From positions 62,001 to 126,000 of the forward strand of contig JACKQL020000058.1 in assembly GCA_018296165.2 (NCBI GenBank): a stretch of DNA of 64,000 nucleotides. The letters are read 5' to 3'. The translations under genes and the position numbers were made by a program. This stretch comes from Termitomyces sp. T153 (lineage: Eukaryota; Basidiomycota; Agaricomycetes; Agaricales; Lyophyllaceae). Position 1 is the stretch's first letter; every line of letters starts with the position of its first letter. Positions 47,644-57,700 of this stretch are shown here, one piece after another. The notes below the pieces were generated by a model that was not told the origin of the DNA, did not search any database, and was given only the letters and a program-made list of their open reading frames with translations.

Positions 47644-48740
47644 TCAACCGCCACCTCCCACCATGACCCCAGGGCCACTGCATTGCGTTGCCGATGCCCT
47701 GCCAGCAACCTCTCCAATCGCGCCATCCCCTGCTGCAACTCCGGGGGCTGAACCATGGACCCCTGCATCAACCCGTCCTGAATCAACGCAAACGCTGCAG
47801 AGGCACCGTCCAAGAGGACCCGATGCTCCTGCACCCAGCCTAACCCCAGAAAATGAACCATCAGTAATGAACAGAGGAGCGGAAGACCACTCACAAAGGA
47901 TCCCCGCATGCCCCGAAGCGGCCTCGTTGGCCAACCAATCCTCCCTCTGCCTCACCACCTCCAGCTCCGCCCACAGTGCATCCCCCCCCAGAACTCGTCC
48001 CCGCCCCTCTGCTTCCCCCGCAGGCTGCCCCTCCATCTGCATCAGATGCTCCCGCAAGCCCCACACCTCTAATGCTCGCTCCGTCACCATGTGCACTGAT
48101 GTGTTCCTTTCCTGCTCCATCGCCTCTTTCTCTGTCTGCGCTGCATCATGGTCCTCCCTTGCCTGTTGGAGCTCATCCTCCCATGCTGCCAATGATGTTG
48201 TCAAGGCCTCCACCTGCTTGCAAAGGAAGACCTCCGTGATCAAAGGAATAGGCACAGGGGGACTCGACGACCGTTCCAAGGGAATGCCCGGGGTAGGAGA
48301 AAAGAGGAGAGACTCTGGAGGCCCTTTGCCAATGGCTCGCACCCACGCGGCCTCTTGCTGGGTCTTGCCCCCGAGGACGGGGAGGCTCGGCACTTCCCAC
48401 GAGTCACTGCTGAGGACACCCCCTTTCCCCAATCACCCCGCAAAAACCCCGCCTTCTCCACAGACCGCCCTATGCTCCCCTCCTTCAGCAACATGGGACA
48501 AAACTTGGTCTGCTTCGGGACCCCCAGGGAATCCACCACCACCACCATGGACGACTCTACAAAAACCCCGTCAGTCGTCCCGAGAAGACAAGTCAACACC
48601 ACTTATGACTCCAGCCCCTGGCACTAGCACGGTGCTGATGCTCAAACTCCTCCCCCCCACTGTCATACACCACCACCTCGTCCAAATCAGAAAGCAATGG
48701 AGTGGGGGAGACTACTGGAATGCTGGGGGAAGACATGACA
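47644..48740 (-). pseudogene. Antisense coiled-coil ORF near the 3' LTR
   Basis: The minus strand starts at an ATG near 48740 (SSPSIPVVSPTPLLSDLDEV, acidic after it) and meets a stop near 48603. It continues in shifted frames (48602-48240, then 48432-47644). The last frame has strong heptads: VEALTTSLAAWEDELQQARE, EKEAMEQERNTSV, VTERALEVWGLREHLMQM, ELEVVRQREDWLANEA. The plus-strand frame across the same bases (47315-48793) is Pro/Ser-rich and looks like its shadow. Similar coiled-coil ORFs next to LTRs are, from memory, common in agaricomycete genomes. Function is unknown. Confidence 0.55.
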
Positions 48741-48930
48741 AAATTTGGGACGGGGTATGTCCAAGGCTTTTAATTGATCAAAGAGAACCCTGATGAAGCG
48801 GCAGCCACGCTTCGACTTTGTCTCCCACACCACTATCACTTGCTGCGGACTGATCAATATTGCTTGGCTTTGACTCCCATGCCCCTGCCGATCCCTGACC
48901 TGCTCCCCGCATCTCAAAGGGTCTCAACGC

Positions 48931-48944
48931 TGAAGGGGGGGTGA
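48931..48944 (+). other. Polypurine tract of the LTR element
   Basis: TGAAGGGGGGGTGA directly precedes LTR R, the usual place for plus-strand primer generation. Confidence 0.65.
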
Positions 48945-50095
48945 TGTCACAACCCATCCCCTGGACCCCCGCACATTGTCCAGCAACCTCCCATTCCCCA
49001 AAACTCCCGACGCTCCACCAAACCTCTGCCCATGCCCCGCACCTATTTTGATTAGCCCCGATGCACCCTTGGCTAACTCCGACAGCCCCCTGGCCAACTT
49101 CAACGCCTTCCCCGCAGCCACTGACACTTACCCTGGATCTCCCAAACCCCGAGAACCACCCCCGCTGTTCCCAATCTTTGCCACCCATCATCAACTCAAC
49201 ACCCTGGCTCCTCCAACCCATTCCGGAGTATCATGACAACCTTGGGGCGACCTGTGTTCCCAAATGATCCCATCAACATATCAATGTGGCCTGACCCTTG
49301 ATCGCAACCGACACCCGCCAACTCCATCGAGCTCCACCAAGCCCCGCCACCACAGCCGACATACTCCGAAGTTCTCCAGTAGTCAGTATATAAGATGTCG
49401 AGTAGCTCTTCGTACTCTAGTCTTGATGTTACCTACCTATTGTTAATGTTACCTATGGTCTGATTGTTTTCTTTCTTGTGTTCCGTGTTCCGTGTCTTGT
49501 TTTCCTTACTCTCAGTCTCCTGGTCTTATCTCAGTCTCCCGGTCTTGTCTTGTCTCCATTTTGTTATCATTCTCATTATGGTTTCGTATCTCTGCTTGAA
49601 TCTATTCTTGTTCCATCTCAACTCCATTTCATTTCGTCCGACGCACTCTCAGTGACTCCGTCCGGCCATTGTGCCCAAGTCTTCCTCAACCTTAATGACC
49701 TCACAAACTCCACGATTACGATTACAAACCCCAACACTCTTTCACCAGATCCAAACCTCACTCTTTGCTTGGTTCCAGACCCCATCAACCCTAATTGATC
49801 TTCCATCAAACCCTGGCTCCGCTCCCATTGATCGTGTAGCCTCCTACCCCTTTGCATCCGCAAATCTCCCATACGGTCTTCTGCCTGAACCCCGCCAAGC
49901 CCATCCTGTTTCCTCGCAATCCGACTTCCCTGGACCTCCCCGGACCTGTTTGGATCACACCCCACCAACTATCTGCACAAGCAATCAGTGTCCAGAACGC
50001 TTTTGAGTGTCTGGTTGCCCATGCAAGGGGATCACGCCTGCCTAGTAAGGACTTGCCCAGTGCAGCTGAGCCCCCATGGTCAGCGGAACCTGACA
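48945..50095 (+). repeat. LTR R (3' LTR)
   Basis: 1151 bp, TGTCACAACCC...CCTGACA. It has a TATATAAG box at 49386-49393. Near-identical in reverse complement to LTR L. Confidence 0.85.
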
Positions 50096-50100
50096 GTAGG

Positions 50101-51556
50101 CATGAAGATAGGGTGTCAATATAGTACAGATTGGCTGCCAAAGTACTGTGTGGCCCATCAATCAGTCTCAGCCACCTAATGGGGTGGGTCAATTGGCCTG
50201 GCTGAACTGACTTGTTGCTAATCCTAATTGGAATTTGTACTCCAAAGTTAGTGTCTAGGCATGGGGAAGGGTTTAGTCATTAGACCCTTACTGGTGCAAT
50301 AGTTTGGTAGCTCAGGAGCTAGAGCAAAGCACCTCATGTGGGACAAACCAATATGCACACAGTAAGCCCTGCTGAGTGTAGCTGGGTTTAGAAATTGGGA
50401 CAGCACATTAGCAGCAGATGGTATAGGATTTAGTGTGGGAAGTAGTATGAACTCTGATAAAGTCAAATTATAGTAAAGTGGCTATGAGGCATAACCAACA
50501 TTAGCTGAAAAGAGATCAGGCCAGAGAACCAATTGGAGTGTCCATAATTACCACCCTATTACATACTGCAGGACCTTAGACACAATTGTTCACAAAGCAT
50601 TTCATGTAAAAATAGGTCTCAAAGGAAATAAAATGACAAATCAATCAATCAATTAATCAATTAATCCAGTCAAGGATATTTTGAAGAGTGCATTTGATAT
50701 TGCTCTCTTTTTCAAAAGTTATTGATTTATCTCAATTCATCTTCTTCTTAGTAATGCAGTCCAAAACAAGCTCAGACTGATACATGCTTTGAGTTGGCAC
50801 CATCACAATGTCCATCTATGCAATGTTGTCAAAGATGATTGTGGTGACATATCCCTCATCAACTTTGACCATGGTGGATGGGCTAAGGACTGTTTAGATC
50901 CTGGCTCTATCTTCATGAACAATCAAGAGGGTGCTGATCAAGAGAGTGTGGACAGGACAGAGTAAAGGAGTTGTCGCCATGTTTGATTGCCACAAGCTGT
51001 TTTTACCTGATAACCAAATGCAAAACTTTAGCAATGGCAACACAATTCATGTTCTGCTACAAAATCATATCTCTGTTGAGTGGGTTGACCACACCTATAT
51101 GTATGGTGTGGTCTACCTTGAACAACATTTATCAGGCCAACAATGTCCCTTGACATCTTGAGGGACATTAACAACTACCATTGACCACATCTGAAGGTCC
51201 ATGGAGTGCTACTCACCATCACAGCATGGGATGGCTGGCACAAAATTACTCAGGATAATATAACCTGCTAATCAAGTAGCAGAAGAGGAACAGGCAAAAA
51301 TACCACCTTTCTACAATTGATTGTATCACTATATGGGAATGGATTGCTTCTGTGCCATTTGTACTGCCAGCTAGTCTTTGTTTGTACATGATAGGTGAGC
51401 ACCAATCTCATGGTTGTGTGCAATAGCCACTAGTTGTGCATGTGTTATTGTGCTTATAAATGGAATTCAAAATCAAACAGGTGATTAAGGAACTAGAAAC
51501 ATGGATAACAATATTGTGTTCCTTCAATCCTCTAAAGATAATAGTTCCTGCTACTA
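50101..51556. other. CpG-poor sequence without recognised genes
   Basis: Continuation of the host block after the LTR element. Frames are short; one at 50931-51161 (76 codons) has no recognised family. An ATCAATCAATTAATCAATT run lies at 50640-50665. Confidence 0.35.
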
Positions 51557-52950
51557 TGTAGTGGGTTCTTGTGGCTCTATCAAAAAAAATGCCAAGGTTG
51601 ATTCAGGTAAAAAGTCATGCTTTCTAGACTGCTGATCTGGCCAGCCCATTTCTTCCTGTGTGCTTCTCATTTTCCTTTCCTGGTTTCTATCAGTCCATGA
51701 AGTTTCTAGAGGCAAGAAGAGCATGTTGGTACTGGGTACTCTGAACAAGAAGAATGGTGTGAAGAAATTCCTTATCAAGGATGGACAAAAGAGTCAGTCC
51801 ATTGTTCAACCTCTTGAGGGATCTAATGTTGTTGCCAGTGAAGAACACCAAATTGATGCTGCCATTCCTAATGTGTCAAGCTTCTGGAATAATGATGAGG
51901 GTCTCAAGGAGATATCACAGGTTTCCAAAGAGGTCTGATGTTACTTACAATTTCTCTTTTCATTTACATAGGTAACAGCTCTGCATCAATCCAGATCTGT
52001 TAGGAAGTCAAACTGACAGGTTGAATGTAAAAGTCTTTGACCTAAGTAACATAGCTCTGTCTCTATTGCAGCACAAGTACTAGTAGCTCTGTCAAACAAA
52101 GTTGGTATCAAGAGCATGAAGATGCTAAGCATAAATGCTCCAAACTCATTTTGGACCTGTTCTGCATGCAGACTATTCTTTGAGATGACTAATTGTAGTT
52201 CAAGAGAAGCATACACAAAAGTGCTCATTGCTGTAATTGTCTGTGTGAAGTGCATTGCATGAGCCATACAAATGCATAAATACCTCAAAGAGCAAGAATT
52301 GCCAAGCAACACATTAACACAGGCCTGCACCAAAAGGAATATTGTTCACAGCTTTCTGACATGTACTGATGAAGTGGTATGGATCAAACTTCTAGGCATC
52401 AGGCTAGTTATTGTCATGCTGGTGCACAGCACAGAACAATAAAAGTATGTGTAGGGATCACATACTTGCCAATCATAGTGGGCTGAAGTGTCCATTGTGC
52501 TGGCAGAAGGGAGATATGTTCAGCCCACTAAGAAACATCAAGTGCAGGTGATCTTGGTAGTTCTTTTTAGGGAACTGTTTCATGTCCTGCACACCATTTT
52601 GATGAGCTGTAGTGGAGTCATGGTGGAAATATTGGGAAGGCAAAATTTACCATCAAATCAAAATTCAACAGGATTATCACATGTGAATAGAGTCCATATC
52701 ACATAGTAGTATGTTCATGAAGTGAAATTTGTAGACAAAGCCAGAGAGTAGCAGGTGGTGTGGCCAAGGAGGGCACCCTTCATAGATGAAATTTTTATCC
52801 CTACTACTTTAGTAGTGGGTTCTTGTGGCTCTATCAAAAAAAATGTCAAAGGTTGATTCAGTTGAAAAGTCACATTTTCCAGACTGTTGATCTGCCCAGG
52901 CCATTTTTTGCCAAGTGCTAATCTCCATCCTTTCCATTCCCTTCCTTGGT
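51557..52950. repeat. Pair of direct repeats, 1.25 kb apart
   Basis: GTAGTGGGTTCTTGTGGCTC and the next about 120 bp at 51559-51690 recur at 52811-52945. The segment between has short frames only (for example 51660-51938, Lys-rich). A local duplication or remnant repeats of an element are both possible. Confidence 0.5.
52748..52792 (-). pseudogene. CpG-decayed copy of the first exon of the 73-aa gene
   Basis: Aligns with 54590-54634, the live exon encoding MKGALFGRNARY. Each of the five CpGs in the live copy is CA or TG here. A few other substitutions are present. Confidence 0.7.
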
Positions 52951-53120
52951 GTCATTTCCTTATATGTTGTTTAACCTTTCAGACAAGCTGTGCCAACTTT
53001 AGTCTGAGTCCGAGTTCTTTCCTTGCAGCAGCTATCAACATAAATCCACTGCAATCATATGTCTCTGTTTGGGATCCACATGCCCCCTTTTTTTCTGTAT
53101 TTTGTCTCTAACTTACTGCA

Positions 53121-53851
53121 ATGTCCCTTTTCACTCTACCTGCTCACTATCACCCTCCATCCACCAATCTAATACTTTTTGATGTCACTTCTGTCTCTTT
53201 CTCTGATGGCAACCTGGTCCTGCTGATTGGCAATTCAATTTTTTGCATTCATGCTTCCATTTTCACCAGGCTTTTGCCAGTATTTAAGGTGATGTGGAGT
53301 GCATGTTCATCACACCAGAGTCAACAGATACATACCATCTGCATTATCAGTGAGGATGCTGTTGATTTTTTTATCCTTCTTTGTGCTATATACTCATTTG
53401 AACCATATGTTGTTTCATGTTTCACTGGTGTACATACTCTGAATCCTTTAGATCTTTTCTGAGCTCTCAGCCTTTGTGTCCAGAGATTATTGATTCTCTG
53501 TTGCATATGGGAGATAAATTCTCAATCCCTGGGATTTATATCCCTATTGCTGATTGTGTCCAATCTTGTTTCCCCTCTACTTTAATCAGTTACGACTTAT
53601 CTCTTGATTCAATTGATAGCACTCTGGTTATGGGTCCTGGTGCTGAGGTCAATCTTTTTACATCTTGTCATATGTTTGGCCTTCAAAGTTGTGTACCAGC
53701 ATTGTTATACCATATGTGCAAATGTTATCCATTGATTCATAACATCCAGCCCTCATTTGTGTTTCTCACTTGGCCCTCCATCAGAAATTTGTGCCCCCTG
53801 TTCCATAACTCCAAACATGGTCGTTCTTTTTCAATGCATGTAATGTTGTGA
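53121..53851 (+). pseudogene. BTB/POZ-domain gene at the edge of the CpG-poor block
   Basis: The first frame (53121-53462) reads LILFDVTSVSFSDGNLVLLI, then FCIHASIFTRLLPVFKVM and ICIISEDAVDFFILLCAIY. This is the BTB core of agaricomycete BTB/POZ proteins. The second frame (53417-53851) continues with PEIIDSLLHMGDKFSIPGIY and a C-terminal region of the same family. The frames overlap rather than join cleanly; an intron or a shift near 53420-53470 is needed. CpG is scarce until about 53.8 kb, so the gene may be decaying or dead. A possible 5' exon near 52848 (MSKVDSVEKSHF) ends in a stop. Confidence 0.6.
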
Positions 53852-53853
53852 CC

Positions 53854-54323
53854 ATCGAGCTGCTATGGTCAAAGCCTTGTAATGTGTGATACTTTGATGA
53901 GGTATGAGAATGATTGCGTGACCTGTACAATAAATTGGCGTTTGGTTACATTGGTTGTGTAACTTACCTCCAGGAAAGAAAAAGAATGTTGAGGTTTAAC
54001 AAAACATCTGGAAACTTCTTCATGACAAAACTCAATCCATCCTTTGTGTCTTGTAGAACCACGGGATTATGGGTTCAAGGACAAAACATATGAATTATCC
54101 TGGACATTTTGAAAGTATAGAGTTAAACAAATATTGTCAGCCACAAGGACAAATTAGCGTGTAACTATGTAAATGATTGAAAACAAAGGCAGTACGTCTG
54201 ACAACGGATATGATGGCGTTGAATGAACAAAAGCATAGTTGTAACAAGTTCTCTTCTATAGAAAGGCCTTACTTACCAATTAATAAAGACACTACACGTT
54301 GGTCACATGCCATTATATCTGTG
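53854..54323. other. Intergenic, ordinary CpG
   Basis: Normal CpG resumes here. No gene recognised; contains the 3' flank of the 73-aa minus-strand gene. Confidence 0.35.
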
Positions 54324-54625
54324 TCACATGATGTAAATCGACATTAGTGCGTTTGCTACAAGCCTACTGATTGCCCTTCGTACATGAACATGAACACTGA
54401 GGCTTGTTACATCCGAGGAATTCTTTGCTTTTGCTTGCTTCTGTAACAGATCGACCACTTGAGGCATCGTATAGCTCGGTGCAACTCTCAGGCCGAGAAT
54501 ATGTTGTTGGAATGTTCAGATCGTTATGAAAGATATGTTGTTGTGATTGAATTAGTTATTACATACTTGGTGATGGGTGAAAGTGAAAAGTAGCGGGCGT
54601 TGCGGCCGAAGAGGGCGCCCTTCAT
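54324..54625 (-). CDS. Small uncharacterised protein, 73 aa, two exons
   Basis: Exons 54625-54567 and 54486-54324 join AA|A across an 80-bp GT-AG intron; 222 nt in all. The protein begins MKGALFGRNARYFSLSPITK and goes on VAPSYTMPQVVDLLQKQAKA, ending ISRLVANALMSIYIM. The basic Arg/Ser-rich start could be a mitochondrial presequence; that is a guess. An in-frame upstream ATG exists (54718), but MKGAL is favoured because the decayed copy at 52.7 kb keeps it. No family was recognised. A stop-to-stop gap of about 150 bp separates it from the urea carboxylase gene on the same strand. Confidence 0.6.
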
Positions 54626-54777
54626 GGGTGAAATGTGATAGATCAAATGATAAAGGGCTTCGGACCGGAGTGTCCGTAAATCACATGTGTACATACTGTA
54701 GGGACTGACACAGGGCACGACCCCAACTGATAATTGAAGCTTTCAATTTTTTGATATATCGCTATAGTATCAATGCG

Positions 54778-57700
54778 TCATGATAAAAGTAGAAGCACAT
54801 CACCAAGACGGACTGATCCTCCCTCAACAACTCCCTCACCGAGCTTTTTGATGACCTTTCCTACATTTGCTTCACCACCTGTTACAGGAATTTCCATCTT
54901 CATAGCTTCAAGTATCAGTAAGGGGTCGCTCGCGGATTCTATTCTATTTCCAGGACGACAGTTGATTTTCCACACTGATGCAAAGAGCGGTGAGTTGATT
55001 GTCGCTGTGATCCCCGTTGCTATCGACAAAGGAAACGAATTATAGATCGTTTTCCGGGATGAGAGCGAATTCGCACCTCTTATGTCGGTGATCGAAGCTT
55101 GTGCAGAAACTGCCTGAGACTGCTTCTCGCGTTGCCATTCTCGAAGAAGCTCTTGTTCCCTATTGGAATAATGATTTGAGTCAATATTCAAAATACTATT
55201 CATCTGCGGCAGACCTTCTTTCCTCATGCATGGACGCTTTTCGTTGACAGTTTTGGAAATCCATGGTTTCGGCAGAGATTGCGTATGCAAACTCAGTGTA
55301 TTGCTTCATGGAGAATATTGTTGGCTCAATCTTTGAATGGAAGTGTAAAACGCAGAAGTGGCATGAGCGACACCCGTCATCACCTTGAATTGATAAGTGC
55401 CCGAGTCAAACGACCTTGCGACCTAAAATGATAAGGAATGATCAGATCCAAACATATCAATAGTAAGATACAGATGCGTACCTCTGCGTATTCCTCAGCT
55501 TGTATGACCTCGAAATGGACCTAGAAATGAAATTTCGATTAGCGGACGAGTTTCGGAGTTCGAGTAAATCACCTGATCGAACGGCTGTAAAAACCAAGGT
55601 CTCTCTGGGCTGAAATCTTTGCCCTTTCCCCAAGTTTGCCACGTGGGCAATGTACGGCCGTACAGCTGATATCCGCCGGGGGATTCAACTGGATAGATTG
55701 CTGCAACCGGGCCAGCAATTCCTATTGCTCCCTGTGACATGCATAATATGAGAGAGGAGTATGAAAAGTGGCAATCTAACAGCTGTACCCTTGGAGTAAA
55801 TGTTCGTGATGGGTTCATTTTCTGTCCAACAAGCCGACATCGTGGGTCAATCTATGCCATGAGAACAGTTCGAAAAGTTAGCACATAGCGGGCTCACTGG
55901 AACAATGAATGGGCAGCCCAGGTAGAAACCAACGCCGAAGACCAGCTGGAATTCTACTCATGAGGATAGATTGTGAGCAAAGACTGACGATATACCCAAT
56001 CAGTTTGAATCAGTCTCCGAAGCGCTTCCGAAGGCTCGAGACCATTATTCTTTGCAAGATATTCGATATTACTCGGAAGATAGACTGCAAGTCGCCTCAT
56101 CGTGGCCATATACCGTTCTAGAGCCTCCTTGTTCCATGGATCATCGAGAACTATAGGCAAGGTGATCCTACGACCCGGGAATTCCATATTCTCCACAGAA
56201 GGCGGTAAAGATTCTTGAATGGTAATAAGAGAAGACAGAAATTCTGATTGAGACACTAAACTCGGGTCGTAATGACACTGGACACGAAATAAGGATGTGT
56301 CTCATCATTATCTTCAACAACATTTCTCACCATGACAGAACGAATACAGGGGCAGATGATACGTAGACCAGCAGGGCTTTGTTTGTGAAGAACCGTTTGA
56401 AAAGCATGTATCCGCGCTCGGATATTCATGTCCAGCTTCATGAGACCAAAGTCAACGAGAATCGCAGCATCACCTGCCTATTTAATGCATTATAAAAATC
56501 GGGGGCATCATGGCGCAGAATTTGTACGTTACCTGGCGATAAATTACCCTCTCATGATCCTCACCTACTTCATGTAGGATAGCTGTTTCATAGTCATCTG
56601 TGAGATCAAGGTCCCATGGTAGACGAAGTTTAGGAGGTAGCCTGTGTCCATTGAGTGATGAGCATACAACACGGTCCCATTCTCCCAATACTTTATGAAT
56701 TATCTTGGAACACGACCATGATATTCGTTTGAAACATATCGTATTTCCTGGTTGGAGCTGACCCAACTTCCACCTGGAGCGGCATGCATAATTGAATACA
56801 TGAAAAGACATAAGAGTACGGACATAGTCTTACATTTCAGCCGATGCGACTGTGCACACCGAGAGGAAACCTCCCATATCTGGGCCGTCATTGCCGAGGA
56901 TGACTGGAGTATCGCCGTTGAGATTGATTGTGCCTGACGCGTAACCATTATCCAAAATGTTGCTCGGATGTGAACCGCCTTCGCCTCCACTTGTTCTGGC
57001 CCATTGAATTTTATTTGAAGATGAAAGCCTGATCCCGAGACGATTGCTGTCAGTGCTAACATGCCACTTTGTCGAATAAAAAGCACTTTGGCCAGCTGGA
57101 GACAGAAACTCCTCGTCATCCTGCGGTCCTGGTAAAACATGAATGGTCCAATCGGACGAGTACTTCGGGATCAGGATAGAGTCAATGGATTCATTTCTTG
57201 TTTTGTCCGACTCAACAGGGCCACAGAAGCCTAAACTAAGCTGGTCTCCGGAAAGAAGCGACCTCCCCTGACAGGTGTGTGAGTACTGATCACTGTATCG
57301 AGAACTGAGAGATACTTGATAGCCACCCAATCCCATGGATGTTGACTTGGATCCCAAGTACGCAGGAATGCTTGGCAGACCACCACGAATAGAGAGGTAC
57401 ACTCGAAAACCAGAGTGAGATGTCTCCGTTTCGGCTTCAATCTCCAATCTCAGCCTTGCACCGCTTGGAACGATAATCCTTGACCACATGGCCACCAAAG
57501 TATTGTTGACATACGCTTTGACTTCTTTCCCAGTGATTGCAACCACAGTACTGGAACTAAACTCCAATTCACAGGCAATAGTCGGGACAATGAGAATTTC
57601 CAACCCCTCTGTCATGATCGGATTATCGACAAGTCGATTGCCGGCTGATAACGCCAAGGCGTCCATTGGCCCTCCGCGCGGAATCCCAAGACCCACGCTG

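Larger units (their letters stand above)
44020..50095 (+). mobile_element. CpG-rich Gypsy-like LTR retrotransposon with a deleted 5' LTR
   Basis: 5' LTR S is 44020-44218 (199 bp, TGTCACGACCC...CCTGACA). The interior is 44219-48944. A polypurine tract, GAAGGGGGGGTGA, abuts the 3' LTR R, 48945-50095 (1151 bp, TGTCACAACCC...CCTGACA). S is R with about 950 bp removed from the middle. A TATATAAG box at 49386-49393 in R fixes the plus orientation. Plus-strand pol traces are faint: SSKYSKFADMF near 45391 resembles the start of Gypsy RT (YSKFADMF-type). All frames have many stops. The right flank is GTAGG (50096-50100). Confidence 0.75.
21297..53853. other. CpG-depleted repeat block (interrupted by a CpG-rich LTR element)
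   Basis: By eye, CG dinucleotides are almost absent from about 21297 to 42787 (roughly ten seen, e.g. at 21600, 28299, 30354, 31247, 35818, 42131). They remain rare from 50101 to about 53.0 kb, with a few more towards 53.85 kb. TpG and CpA are correspondingly common. The flanks and the insert 42788-50095 have ordinary CpG. This matches CpG-targeted transition decay of transposons, as reported for basidiomycetes (methylation/deamination or a RIP-like process). Recognisable contents are retroelement remains, listed separately. Confidence 0.8.

Noticed and set aside
47315..48793. 492-codon plus-strand ORF, Pro/Ser-rich
   Set aside because: It lies opposite a coiled-coil frame with clear heptads. 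Its Pro/Ser/Ala composition is what the complement of such a GC-rich frame gives.
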